Assembly (NCBI GenBank): GCA_041228285.1
Contig: CP166133.1
Span: 558,001-622,000 of the forward strand
Source: Neisseriaceae bacterium CLB008
GTDB taxonomy: Bacteria > Pseudomonadota > Gammaproteobacteria > Burkholderiales > Neisseriaceae
Length of the DNA stretch: 64,000 nt
Reading direction: 5' to 3'
Positions 55,503 through 63,650 of this stretch are shown piece after piece. Below the pieces are notes generated by a model. That model made no database searches. It was not told the DNA's origin and saw nothing but the letters and a program-made list of their open reading frames with translations. The position numbers and the translations under genes were made by a program. Every line of letters starts with the position of its first letter. Within the stretch, counting starts at the first letter, position 1.

Positions 55503-55970
55503 TTAAACTTCGTGTGGGTTCAGGCGGGCATTGTCTTCTTGGCCTAAGTCTACCAAACGACGTAAATGAGTCATGTAGTTATTTACGTCTAGGCCTTGAC
55601 CATGCTTTTGTGCCTGCCAAATGGTTTCCACTAACGCATCCATCATCGCGTGCTCAGCCTGATGCCAGTCGCCATACTTTTGTAATAATTTTTGATAAAT
55701 ATCGGCAATGCCAAACGGCTGGTCGATGCCTACCTGTTCTTTCAGCGACAGATGCAAAGACATGTGTAAAAACGGATTGGTTTCCCCATTTTCCGGCAGC
55801 CATTGGTAATCCACGTAATCATCTATTTTTTCTAAATAAACGTGGTATTCGGGGTGGGCCAGGATGATCTCCAAAATACGTGTTTGGAGCGCATCAAGGT
55901 GTGGGGCAAAGCGGCTGGCCCAAACGTTGGCAAAAAATTGGCGGGCTTCGTGGGAATTGATGTCAAACAT
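55503..55970 (-). CDS. DUF1841 family protein
   Basis: 155 aa from 55970, starting MFDINSHEARQFFANVW. It has the family's HPEYH, FLHMSLHLSLKEQ and alpha-helical C-terminal MDALVETIWQAQ. Soluble, no signal. Function unknown in the family, which is common in beta- and gammaproteobacteria. The frame extends 17 codons upstream without a ribosome site. It is convergent with the methyltransferase gene and divergent from ssrA. Confidence 0.85.
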   Translation of the reverse strand: MFDINSHEARQFFANVWASRFAPHLDALQTRILEIILAHPEYHVYLEKIDDYVDYQWLPENGETNPFLHMSLHLSLKEQVGIDQPFGIADIYQKLLQKYGDWHQAEHAMMDALVETIWQAQKHGQGLDVNNYMTHLRRLVDLGQEDNARLNPHEV

Positions 55971-56108
55971 GGGGCACAAACGTCCTAATGGGTTAAGAGC
56001 ATGTAGAAGATTATAAGCCAAATCGACCCACCTTGCCCGTGGCTTTTATGATAGTGCTGGTAAAAAAGCCCGTAAACGCTTACAATAGAGGCCTACAGTA
56101 CTTTTTCT

Positions 56109-56475
56109 GGGGGCGATCTTGGTTTCGACAGGGGTTGCAAAGCAGAAGAGGGCATACCGGGGTCTCAGATGCCCGTAAAACACTGAATACATATAGTCGC
56201 AAACGACGAAACTTACGCTCTAGCCGCTTAAGGCTAGACGTTGCAGCGGTTGGCCAATGGGCCGTGTGAAGTCAAATTCACCGCAACGTTATTTTACATT
56301 GGCTGGTTCTAAGCTGGGTTACTTAGCTTAGAATAAGACTTAAGGTAACTGGTTCAAACCAAGCCTGTCTTGTTGGCGTGTTTTGGACGAGAAGCAGTAA
56401 ATGAATAAGACTAAGTATGTAGAACTCTCTGTAGAGGACTTTTGGACGCGGGTTCGATCCCCGCCGCCTCCACCA
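56109..56475 (+). ncRNA. ssrA: tmRNA
   Basis: Rescues stalled ribosomes by trans-translation. The 5' end GGGGGCGATCTTGGTTTCGA pairs with CGCCTCC near the 3' end, with a G3-U pair (the alanine identity mark), followed by discriminator A and encoded CCA (56473-56475). The T-arm is GGTTCGATCC. The tag frame at 56199-56231 reads GCA AAC GAC GAA ACT TAC GCT CTA GCC GCT TAA, i.e. ANDETYALAA. TACAAT at 56081 may be its -10. Its 3' end is the island attachment site. Confidence 0.97.
56199..56231 (+). other. tmRNA proteolysis tag frame
   Basis: Encodes ANDETYALAA and a TAA stop; the resume codon is GCA. Identical to the neisserial tag as known, and ends in the LAA degron recognised by ClpXP. Confidence 0.95.
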
Positions 56476-56477
56476 AA
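56453..56477 (+). repeat. attL: 25-bp direct repeat at the 3' end of ssrA
   Basis: Begins TTCGATCCCC and ends CTCCACCAAA; identical to 62569-62593. It covers the tmRNA T-arm to acceptor 3' strand plus CCA, so integration keeps ssrA intact. Confidence 0.92.
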
Positions 56478-56512
56478 TATCCAATCGTTAAGACTTATTA
56501 ACGACCTAAGAA

Positions 56513-56546
56513 GCCCGATAAAACCTTGGTTTTTCGGGTTTTTTTT
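56513..56546 (+). terminator. Island-borne terminator after ssrA
   Basis: CCCGATAAAACC / GGTTTTTCGGG stem followed by eight T. It replaces the native ssrA terminator, which was displaced to 62624-62659. Confidence 0.82.
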
Positions 56547-56606
56547 ACGTCTTATCTCTTTTTTGTGCTCAATGAAACTTGTTGACTCTCAATAATGATG
56601 GCGGTA

Positions 56607-56617
56607 TTTTAGCGGTA
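56607..56617 (+). repeat. Candidate integrase arm site, left copy
   Basis: TTTTAGCGGTA. Its exact inverse TACCGCTAAAA is at 56685-56695, just before the integrase ATG; the shorter TAGCGGTA recurs at 62510-62517 near attR. Confidence 0.5.
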
Positions 56618-56684
56618 GTGGAGGGTGAGTTTGCCGGTATTTTTGTGATTGGACAAAGCTACCGCCAAAATTTCCTCAACAACA

Positions 56685-56695
56685 TACCGCTAAAA
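56685..56695 (-). repeat. Candidate integrase arm site, inverted copy
   Basis: TACCGCTAAAA, ending 4 nt before the integrase ATG at 56700, so integrase binding could also repress its own gene. Confidence 0.5.
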
Positions 56696-56699
56696 AATC

Positions 56700-57236
56700 A
56701 TGTCAAAGCTCATAAAGCCTTTATCTGTAAGGGATGTAGCGAACGCGAAACCGGCCGAAAGGCTGTATAAGCTCGGTGATGGTTATGGCTTAGCCCTTTG
56801 GGTATCGCCGAATGGTCGTAAAGTTTGGCGTTTTGAATACACCCGTAAAGATAAGAAAAAAGATACCCTCACTATTGGCCGTTATCCTGAAATCAGTCTC
56901 GCTGATGCCCGTAAAAAACGCACAGAATACCGAATCTTGCTGGCCCATGGCCAAGATCCTAAATATCGCCTCGAAGGCGACAACATTAGCTTTGAAACGG
57001 TGACGGCTATGTGGCTGGAGCGTAAGCAAACCCAGGTCACACCGCGGTATTTTGAGCGCATCCAAAATAATTTAAAACTCAACATACCGTCACGTTTTAA
57101 TGGTAGGACCATCACCAAGATTAAGGCCGAAGATGTAGTGGCAGTATTGGGAGTGATTGAACAGCGTGGTGCTCATGAACAGGTGAATCGGCTGAAGCAA
57201 ATCATGCGCCCAAGAGCCGCTGGCCGAGAACTTTGA
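56700..57236 (+). pseudogene. Truncated tyrosine integrase (P4-type), catalytic domain lost
   Basis: 178 codons. The N-terminal arm-binding DUF4102 domain is intact (ERLYKLGDGYGLALWVSPNG, TIGRYPEISLADARKKR), followed by most of the core-binding domain (FETVTAMWLERKQTQVTPRY to EQVNRLKQIM). After about 57205 the frame runs into unrelated sequence (RPRAAGREL) and stops. The catalytic arginine, HxxR and tyrosine region, about 200 residues, is missing. The position right after attL and the family are what is expected for the enzyme that inserted the island. Confidence 0.88.
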
Positions 57237-57264
57237 CCAAACCGACACCATCGAGGTGATTTAA
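57211..57264 (+). pseudogene. 17-codon tail of a lost phage gene upstream of portal
   Basis: In the frame one step from the integrase remnant the sequence reads QEPLAENFDQTDTIEVI and a TAA that overlaps the portal ATG as TAATG, a typical translational-coupling junction. This marks the deletion point between integrase and phage DNA near 57205-57211. Confidence 0.55.
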
Positions 57265-58265
57265 TGGACCAGACTCGCATCGCACCCACCACCGAACTCA
57301 TCACCTTTGGCCAAGAAGAGATCATCAATCAGCATGAATGGCTGGATTATCTGTCCGCCTATGACAACGGCCATTATTTTGAGTATCCCGTGAATCTCAA
57401 CGACGTGCTCAAGCTGATGGCCATCGGCATCCACCACGGCTCAGCACTTCGGGCCAAGGTCAATATTTTGTCCAGCACCTTTGTGGAAACGCCACTGCTG
57501 AAGCGAGCCGAATTCAAAAAATTTGCCCACAACTACGTGGTCACCGGCAACGGCTATCTGGAAATCCGCCACAACGTCTTACAGCAGCCCCTCACCATTG
57601 TGAACCGCCTCAGCCTGTACATGCGCCGTCACAGCAACCTCAACGACTTCGTCTACCTGCGCCAAAACCACAGCGAACATGAAACTCTGGTAGGCCAAAA
57701 CGTCATCCACGTCATGGAAGACGACCTCAGCCAAGAGGTCTACGGCGTGCCTTCGTATCTGGCCGCCATGCATTCCATCCAGCTCAACCACTCGGCCACG
57801 CTGTTTCGGCGCCGCTACTACGACAACGGTTCTCACGCCGGCTTTATCCTCTACGCCAACGGCTAATTCAACCAAGACGACTGGGACGAGCTCAAGCAAA
57901 ACCTCAGAAACGCCAAAGGCGCGGGCAATTTCAAAAACATCTTATTGCGCGCCAATGCCGGCGCAGACGGAGGCATCAAGCTGATCCCCATCTCCGAAGT
58001 CGCCGCCAAAGATGAATTCCTCAACATCAAACGCCTCAGAGCCAATGACCAGCTGGTCATCCATCGCGTGCCCCCACAACTCATGAGCATCATGCCCGAG
58101 GCTCGCAGCGGCTTCGGCGACGCTGGCAAGGCGGCCGAGATCTTCGCCGCCAACGAGGTCAGGCCGATACAGCAGCATTTTGAGAGCTTTAATGAAGTGA
58201 CGGGCTTAGAGGTGTTTAGGTTTAAAGAGTATGAGATCAGCAGCCAGAAGCGTGGCCGAAAATGA
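57264..58265 (+). pseudogene. Phage portal protein (P2/PBSX type) with in-frame stop
   Basis: Portal proteins form the ring through which phage DNA enters the capsid. 333 codons in one frame, interrupted by TAA at 57864-57866 (codon 201). Before it: EYPVNLNDVLKLMAIGIHHG, FAHNYVVTGNGYLEIR, VYGVPSYLAAMHSIQLN; after it: KLIPISEVAAKDEFLNIKRL and HRVPPQLMSIMPE, the best-conserved portal segments. No other head gene follows. Either a nonsense mutation or a sequencing error produced the stop. GC-rich compared with the rest of the island. Confidence 0.87.
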
Positions 58266-58773
58266 TTGAATGGGGGGGTTGATGATTGTGGAGCGATAGA
58301 GTAGGACCCAGAAGTCACCAGCTTTGATTAAAAAAGCCAGCCTAAGCGGCTGGCTTTTGTTTTGCCTAAAAGTAAGGTGCTGATACCGGTTCATCACCAC
58401 GCGTCACATGGAGAGCAATACAGATCTGAAGCGTAGTCGCCCTAAATAATTGTTGAGCGTTTGGTGACAAGCGACATATTTGATTCAAACGCCTATTCAC
58501 TTCCCGCACCCTAAAAACGGAATTGTCCCTCCCGCCCTCGATGTCCTCAGAATAGGGTTTTCTTATGCAAGTTATAACAATGGCTTCGGCCTTATGTGTT
58601 ATGGACCTGGTGGGTATTTAAAGTGAATAGAAAACTACGTATTATTATGCAAAGGTGGGTGTTTTTATGTGAAAGAATGTATAAGTTATATTTATATATT
58701 TTTATCATGTAAACTCTATTTATTATGAGTGCTTAAATAAATTATCCATTTAAATTTAAAGAGGAATGCTACT
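58266..58773. other. Junction region between phage remnant and AT-rich cargo
   Basis: No gene is supported. AAAAGCCAGCC / GGCTGGCTTTT at 58332-58358 is a clean terminator. Composition drops sharply to AT-rich from about 58560, where the promoter of the next gene should lie. Confidence 0.6.
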
Positions 58774-61116
58774 GTGTCACATGATATTAATAGATTAACA
58801 CTTTATGCTTTGATCGGTGGTGTTGAGTCGGATTTGAGAAACCTTATTAATAATTATTTATCAACGAGTGTTGATAAAATTAAGCCTAAGTTAAGGGAGC
58901 TTGCTGAAAAAAGGCTTGTTAAAGATTTAGGCTTTAAATTAGACGATCTAGAAATGAAAGATCTTGTTGATTACTTTGATATGTCAGATACTTATCAGTT
59001 TATTAATGAAAATTTTTCAGAGTTACCTGATGATGTTGGTTCGTACATAAAAAGCTTAACTCATAGGTTACAAGAAGTTGTTCCTGTTAGAAATCGAGTA
59101 ATGCATATACGGCCCCTCAATGTTGAAGATTTTGAGATAGTAACTACTTTCTGTAAGGATATTGTATCTCAAAATAGAGATATATGGCGTGAAGTTGAGG
59201 ATGTACTAAATAAACTAAGTGACAATTCAAGTTATGTTCTTACCTTAGAAATTATAAAATACGACAGCGAAGATATAAGCCATAATTTACCATTACCTGA
59301 TTTTGATGAGACAGGATTAATTGGGCGGAAGAAAGAAGTCGAAGAAATTAAAAAGAAATGTATCAGAGGTGCATTTCCAGTAATTTCCTTAATTGGAGAG
59401 GGGGGTATAGGAAAGACGGCTGTAGCCTTACAAGTTGCTTATGACTTATTAGAGGATCCTAATTCACCTTTTGAAGCTATTATTTGGGTTTCTTCAAAAA
59501 CAACACAAATTACAGTGAATGAAATTATAGATATAAAAGGTGCAATCTCAGATTCTATTGGTGTTATTAATGCAATTTCAACACAGATTCAAGATGGTTC
59601 TAAGGATAGTGCAAAAAATCTTAATGACCGAGTAGAAGAAATACATGATTACTTATCGGAATACAAAGTTTTGTTATTTATAGATAATTTGGAGACTATT
59701 TTAGACGACAACGTTCGGATGTTCATTGATGGACTTCCTATGGGTAGTAAAGTTGTTCTTACATCAAGAATTGGTATGGGGGCGTATGACTCACCTATCA
59801 TGCTTAAAGGCATGGAGCCGAAATATGCTACTCAGCTTCTAAGAACTGTAGCCAAACTTAGAGGTGTTGAGAGCTTATCAAATCAAAACCAAGATATATT
59901 ACTTAAGTATGTAAATAGGATGTATTGTAATCCAAGTTTCATTAAGTGGTTTGTCAACTGTGTACAAGCTGGAATTATGCCTGAATTAGTACTACAGAAA
60001 AGTTCTGAGTTGTTTTTGGAATTCTGTATGTCTAATGTATATAATTATTTGTCAGAAAATGCTAAGTTAGTACTATCCGCAATGGTTTGTGCACCCGGAT
60101 ATGTGGATATCCCTGAATTAGACTTTTTAACCGAATTTGGAGCATTAAAGCTGCAAAAAACAATACAAGAGTTAATGGCAACAAATATGCTTTCTCAGAC
60201 CTCTGAAGTTAAGGGAGCAAGTATAAAAACTATATACCAGCTTTCTGAGCTAAGTAGAAGTTACCTAAATAAACATCATAAGCCTTCCCCTAAATTACAA
60301 TCATCAATTCTTGCGAAGAAAAAGCAATTAAGCTCAACGTATGAAAGACAAAGGGCATTTGAGGGGCTTAATAAGTATGAATATAAACATATAACATTAC
60401 GAAATAAAAGAGACAGGGTGATTGCTAAAAGATTGCAAGAAATCTTATCTTTAATTGATAAAGAACATTATGATAAGGCTTTTGATGAGCTTGATCAGTG
60501 TCGAATTTTAGCTCCAGATTATTTTGAAGTTGCTAGAGTTGCAGCTTACTATTATGAGAAACAAGGGGATATTCATAGTGCTAAAGAGAATTATGAATTG
60601 TCAATAAAACTATACCCTAATGTATCACAGTTACACTTCTGGTATGGCTATTTTCTATTAGAAAAAGAGGGTGCGGAAGAGGCTGTTCCTGAGTTTATTG
60701 AGGCTAAGGCATTAGATCCAGAAAGTGCTATAGTGAATATTTATTTAGCTAGGGCGTATCTTTTTCAACATGAGTTTGAATTGTCGAAGGGCATTCTTAT
60801 TGAAATTAAAGATTTGATTAAAAATGCCAGTCTTAAACTTCAAAAAATGTTTTTTGATATTAATATACAAATATTATATAGAAGTGCGGATAAACTTGCT
60901 TCGGCTAATGATTTTTTAGGCTCTTTAGTTATGCTAGAACAAATGTCGGAAGAGTTTGATAGATTACATAAACGATTTAAAGATACATATATGCGACGTA
61001 AATTATTGAAATGTAATTTCACAGTGCATAGAATTGCTAATGGAATATCTAAGAGTGAATTAAAAAGGGTTGATGTGTTGAGATTATGGTTGATTAAAAA
61101 CTCACCCTCTATATAG
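58774..61116 (+). CDS. HEPN-like / NB-ARC (STAND) ATPase / TPR protein, candidate anti-phage effector
   Basis: 780 aa, GTG start with AGAGG about 10 nt upstream. Residues 1-140 are helical and contain RNRVMH at 106-111, an RX4H motif like HEPN ribonucleases (Swt1-type). Residues about 180-480 form a NB-ARC/STAND ATPase: Walker A GEGGIGKT 208-215, Walker B VLLFIDNLE 299-307, sensor KVVLTSR 326-332. From about 555 to 720 there are TPR-like helical pairs (AAYYYEKQGDIHSAKENYELS, FHFWYG-like repeats). Such sensor-ATPase-effector order is that of NLR-like bacterial defence proteins. Strongly AT-rich, unlike the core genome. Function inferred from domains and context only. Confidence 0.8.
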   Translation: MSHDINRLTLYALIGGVESDLRNLINNYLSTSVDKIKPKLRELAEKRLVKDLGFKLDDLEMKDLVDYFDMSDTYQFINENFSELPDDVGSYIKSLTHRLQEVVPVRNRVMHIRPLNVEDFEIVTTFCKDIVSQNRDIWREVEDVLNKLSDNSSYVLTLEIIKYDSEDISHNLPLPDFDETGLIGRKKEVEEIKKKCIRGAFPVISLIGEGGIGKTAVALQVAYDLLEDPNSPFEAIIWVSSKTTQITVNEIIDIKGAISDSIGVINAISTQIQDGSKDSAKNLNDRVEEIHDYLSEYKVLLFIDNLETILDDNVRMFIDGLPMGSKVVLTSRIGMGAYDSPIMLKGMEPKYATQLLRTVAKLRGVESLSNQNQDILLKYVNRMYCNPSFIKWFVNCVQAGIMPELVLQKSSELFLEFCMSNVYNYLSENAKLVLSAMVCAPGYVDIPELDFLTEFGALKLQKTIQELMATNMLSQTSEVKGASIKTIYQLSELSRSYLNKHHKPSPKLQSSILAKKKQLSSTYERQRAFEGLNKYEYKHITLRNKRDRVIAKRLQEILSLIDKEHYDKAFDELDQCRILAPDYFEVARVAAYYYEKQGDIHSAKENYELSIKLYPNVSQLHFWYGYFLLEKEGAEEAVPEFIEAKALDPESAIVNIYLARAYLFQHEFELSKGILIEIKDLIKNASLKLQKMFFDINIQILYRSADKLASANDFLGSLVMLEQMSEEFDRLHKRFKDTYMRRKLLKCNFTVHRIANGISKSELKRVDVLRLWLIKNSPSI

Positions 61117-61222
61117 CTAATTGTTTTAGTAGTAATAGGGTTCGCATGGTCGTTTGAGATTGGGTAAAGCTATACCTCGTGGTACAAGAGGGTTTTTATA
61201 TGGATAGTTTTATGTCATTGAA

Positions 61223-61259
61223 ATCATAGAGAGATCGCCTCAAGTGGCCTTTCTATGAT
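61223..61259 (+). terminator. Hairpin after the NB-ARC gene
   Basis: ATCATAGA ... TCTATGAT arms with a partly paired interior; T-rich sequence follows. Possible terminator. Confidence 0.5.
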
Positions 61260-61399
61260 TATTTATCTAATTTTTAGATGTTTTTAAGGTGATCCCCTTA
61301 AAAATAAATGTATTCTTAATATATAATTTCTTCATAGATTTCAGTTTCCCATAATATCTGGGCGATTTATTTATTAATAATTTTATATTAAATAATTTA

Positions 61400-62176
61400 T
61401 CATTCCACAAGGTGAGGTAGACTTAATGCCTCATAAAAATCAGCGCCTAACCCAAATTGTTCTAATGCTTCCTCATCTCTTTCAGAAAAAATACTTCCCA
61501 CAGCAAAAGTATTAGGTATATTTTTTTTTCTAAAATTTTCTATACTTTTTTCTGAACATTCGTCTAAACAATAGCCAATTTCCGAAAAAGAATCTATTTT
61601 CTTATATTCAACTCCAGTCGGTTGAAAAGATAAATAAATATTTCGATATTCTGAAGGAAATCCCAGATAATGGTGCTCCGCATACTCATAGAACTTTGAC
61701 GATAAGGCTGAGTACATAAATTCACTAGGCCCATATTCAAAAAAAGTTTTGTTACCAAGCCTAGTATTCAAATATGGGATTTGGGGTTTGAAACCAGTAC
61801 TTCTACTAGTTACAGAATATAGTATAACAGTGCCATCTTGATCATAAATTACCTGTAAATAAAAATTTTCAAACACATAAATACTAGCTTTTAAGTTTCT
61901 TTTCTCAGAGGAAATTTCTTTAACAGGTATGCCAAAAATTGATTCGACATAGCGAATAGATGTACCTACATACATTTTATCTAAATGATCTACAGCTTTT
62001 TTTTGTAAAAATGATGTTTCTATATTTTTATAAGTATCCCAAAAAACATTTATCCCTGATAGAGTATGGAGCAAGTATAGAAAAAAAACTGCGACAATAC
62101 TATTTGAAAGTATCCTTTTTAAGGAACTAATTAAAAAAACACGAATTTTTTTAAATAAAGATAAAAGCATATACAT
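61400..62176 (-). CDS. Membrane-anchored protein of unknown function in the island
   Basis: 258 aa. One hydrophobic segment near residues 27-45 (SIVAVFFLYLLHTLSGINVF), the rest probably on one side of the membrane. YVGTSIRYVESIFGIPVKEI resembles the start of a SmpA/BamE-like or ETEC_3214-type domain, from memory and untested. Cysteines in YCLDECSE may pair. It is convergent with the NB-ARC gene and equally AT-rich, so it probably arrived with it. GAGG lies 10 nt before the ATG. It could be a partner or an unrelated passenger. Confidence 0.6.
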   Translation of the reverse strand: MYMLLSLFKKIRVFLISSLKRILSNSIVAVFFLYLLHTLSGINVFWDTYKNIETSFLQKKAVDHLDKMYVGTSIRYVESIFGIPVKEISSEKRNLKASIYVFENFYLQVIYDQDGTVILYSVTSRSTGFKPQIPYLNTRLGNKTFFEYGPSEFMYSALSSKFYEYAEHHYLGFPSEYRNIYLSFQPTGVEYKKIDSFSEIGYCLDECSEKSIENFRKKNIPNTFAVGSIFSERDEEALEQFGLGADFYEALSLPHLVE

Positions 62177-62568
62177 ACTAAATTAGCCTCAATGTATCAG
62201 AATACAAAAAATTTAAAACAAAATCTAAATTAGGTAGTTTACTAGGAAGTAGTAAATCTAAAGTTTATGGAATAATTTTTAAATGTAGGTCTATTTTATA
62301 AAAGTTGACTTTATATTAAACATTTAATTAATTTTTTATATGAATAAACTTTTATATTAGTAATATTAACGAATTTTTAATATATGTTGTTTTAATATTG
62401 TTGCTTATTATATGGTTATTATTAATTTTTTATATAATAAAAAGTAAATAGTTATTATGAGTGGAGATATTATCTACCAGAATTACTGCTTTTATAATAA
62501 CGGTATAAATAGCGGTAAAGCTATAGTTTTTTGCTTAATTGTTTGATATTTATAAGTTAAATTTTTCT
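62177..62568. other. AT-rich, gene-free right end of the island
   Basis: No frame is supported. The right-side TAGCGGTA (62510-62517) lies 50 bp before attR and matches the left arm-type repeats. The promoter of the minus-strand membrane protein gene should also lie here. Confidence 0.5.
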
Positions 62569-62593
62569 TTCGATCCCCGCCGCCTCCACCAAA
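62569..62593 (+). repeat. attR: 25-bp direct repeat
   Basis: Exact copy of 56453-56477; the flanking bases differ on both sides (T/G before, C/T after), so the repeat is exactly 25 bp. Confidence 0.92.
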
Positions 62594-62623
62594 CACTCTT
62601 TTCAGCAGTACGCTGAAACATCT

Positions 62624-62659
62624 AAAAGCCTTAAATCTTAACGGATTTAAGGCTTTTTT
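62624..62659 (+). terminator. Displaced native ssrA terminator
   Basis: AAAAGCCTTAAATC / GATTTAAGGCTTTT stem and T-run, 30 bp after attR. Its distance from the repeat is right for the original tmRNA terminator before the island inserted. Confidence 0.75.
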
Positions 62660-62743
62660 ATCGTGAGCATAGACTGATCGGTAACCGATGATTTCGATGC
62701 AAACAAAAGTATGTATGCCCATATCGCGTTCAATAGAAGCGCT

Positions 62744-63418
62744 CTAGCGGTTATAAGGTCCTGTAATCGAAAAGGTGTCGCTGCTGTCATCATAGTTCAC
62801 CCAGAATAGCCCATCAAAGTGATTCAGCTTTTTGGCTTTAAACCCACCGCCAAGACGAGACGAGGTGCGTGAGGATAGGAAATCAAACTGAGCTACGGTA
62901 CCGTCTTTATAGTAGAGCCAAACGGTATAGGGCCTTGCTGGCTTGGTGGCCAATAACATTTGCGTGCGTTGATCGCTGCTCATGGTCATGTGCTGCGCTT
63001 GAAAACCCAAGCCAGTTATTTTGCCTTCGTAGACATATTTATAACCATAAGCGGGCTTGTCAGTGAGTTTAAAGCGCGCGTAGCTTGCCGCTGAGGTTAA
63101 GCCTAATTTATGCGGGCTTTTACTGTACCCCATAATGATGATGTGGCCATTGGGTAGGTTCAATACATGGCTGACTGGCCGCGTGTGTTCGCTGACGGGG
63201 TTGGTCATGATTTTTTCAAAGGCTTCGAATGAAGCATAGTCTCTGCTGGGCGCGTGCATGGGCTTGTCATCATACTGTGTGACGTAGATGTCATTGGCGA
63301 TTTTTTGAGTGAGCGTTTTGGATGGGTAAAGGGCTTTCCAGCGCACGTTGCTGGCGCATCCTGCGGTGGCAAGAATTAAGCAGGAAACGAGACAATAGGT
63401 TAAGGTTTTTGCGTTCAT
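62744..63418 (-). CDS. Putative lipoprotein, function unknown
   Basis: 224 aa from ATG 63418. Signal peptide MNAKTLTYCLVSCLILATAG followed by cysteine in a lipobox (ATAGC), so it should be lipidated. The body is a beta-rich secreted domain (VLNLPNGHIIIMGYSK, YTVWLYYKDGTVAQFDF) with no family I recognise. The open frame extends to 63565 but only this start gives a signal peptide. It belongs to the core side of attR and is unrelated to the island. Confidence 0.8.
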   Translation of the reverse strand: MNAKTLTYCLVSCLILATAGCASNVRWKALYPSKTLTQKIANDIYVTQYDDKPMHAPSRDYASFEAFEKIMTNPVSEHTRPVSHVLNLPNGHIIIMGYSKSPHKLGLTSAASYARFKLTDKPAYGYKYVYEGKITGLGFQAQHMTMSSDQRTQMLLATKPARPYTVWLYYKDGTVAQFDFLSSRTSSRLGGGFKAKKLNHFDGLFWVNYDDSSDTFSITGPYNR

Positions 63419-63563
63419 AGACAGCCTAACTAAAGAATTCTTAATTATGCTACCACGTCCGCAGGCAACCTGCTTTGACCGTCCATCGTTAAGATTTAGT
63501 GAGCGTTGGGGTAAGAAGAATGGGCCAGCGCACGATGGCTTGGCAAAGAGTAGGGGTAAAAGC

Positions 63564-63587
63564 AAGACAGCCTGTTAGGGCTGTCTT
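63564..63587. terminator. Hairpin downstream of the phzF-family gene
   Basis: AAGACAGCC-TGTTA-GGGCTGTCTT, a stem without a long T-run on either side. Possible terminator for the minus-strand gene. Confidence 0.5.
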
Positions 63588-63650
63588 GGTCTGTGGTGCC
63601 ATGCCATTTTTGAGCCGGATGATTCGGCCTAAAAATGCTTTGGTCGGGGC

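Larger units (their letters stand above)
56478..62593. mobile_element. Decayed integrative island in ssrA
   Basis: About 6.1 kb between two copies of the att repeat. Order: terminator-like hairpin, arm-type repeats, 5' part of a P4-type integrase, portal pseudogene, a 508-bp gap, HEPN-NB-ARC-TPR gene, convergent membrane protein gene, AT-rich tail, attR. Base composition shifts from GC-rich (portal) to very AT-rich (from about 58560), so the content came in layers. With the integrase broken it should not move on its own. Confidence 0.88.

Noticed and set aside
58266-58773. Toxin-antitoxin or small gene upstream of the NB-ARC gene
   Set aside because: No frame with a ribosome site and sensible length; only a terminator and AT-rich DNA are visible.
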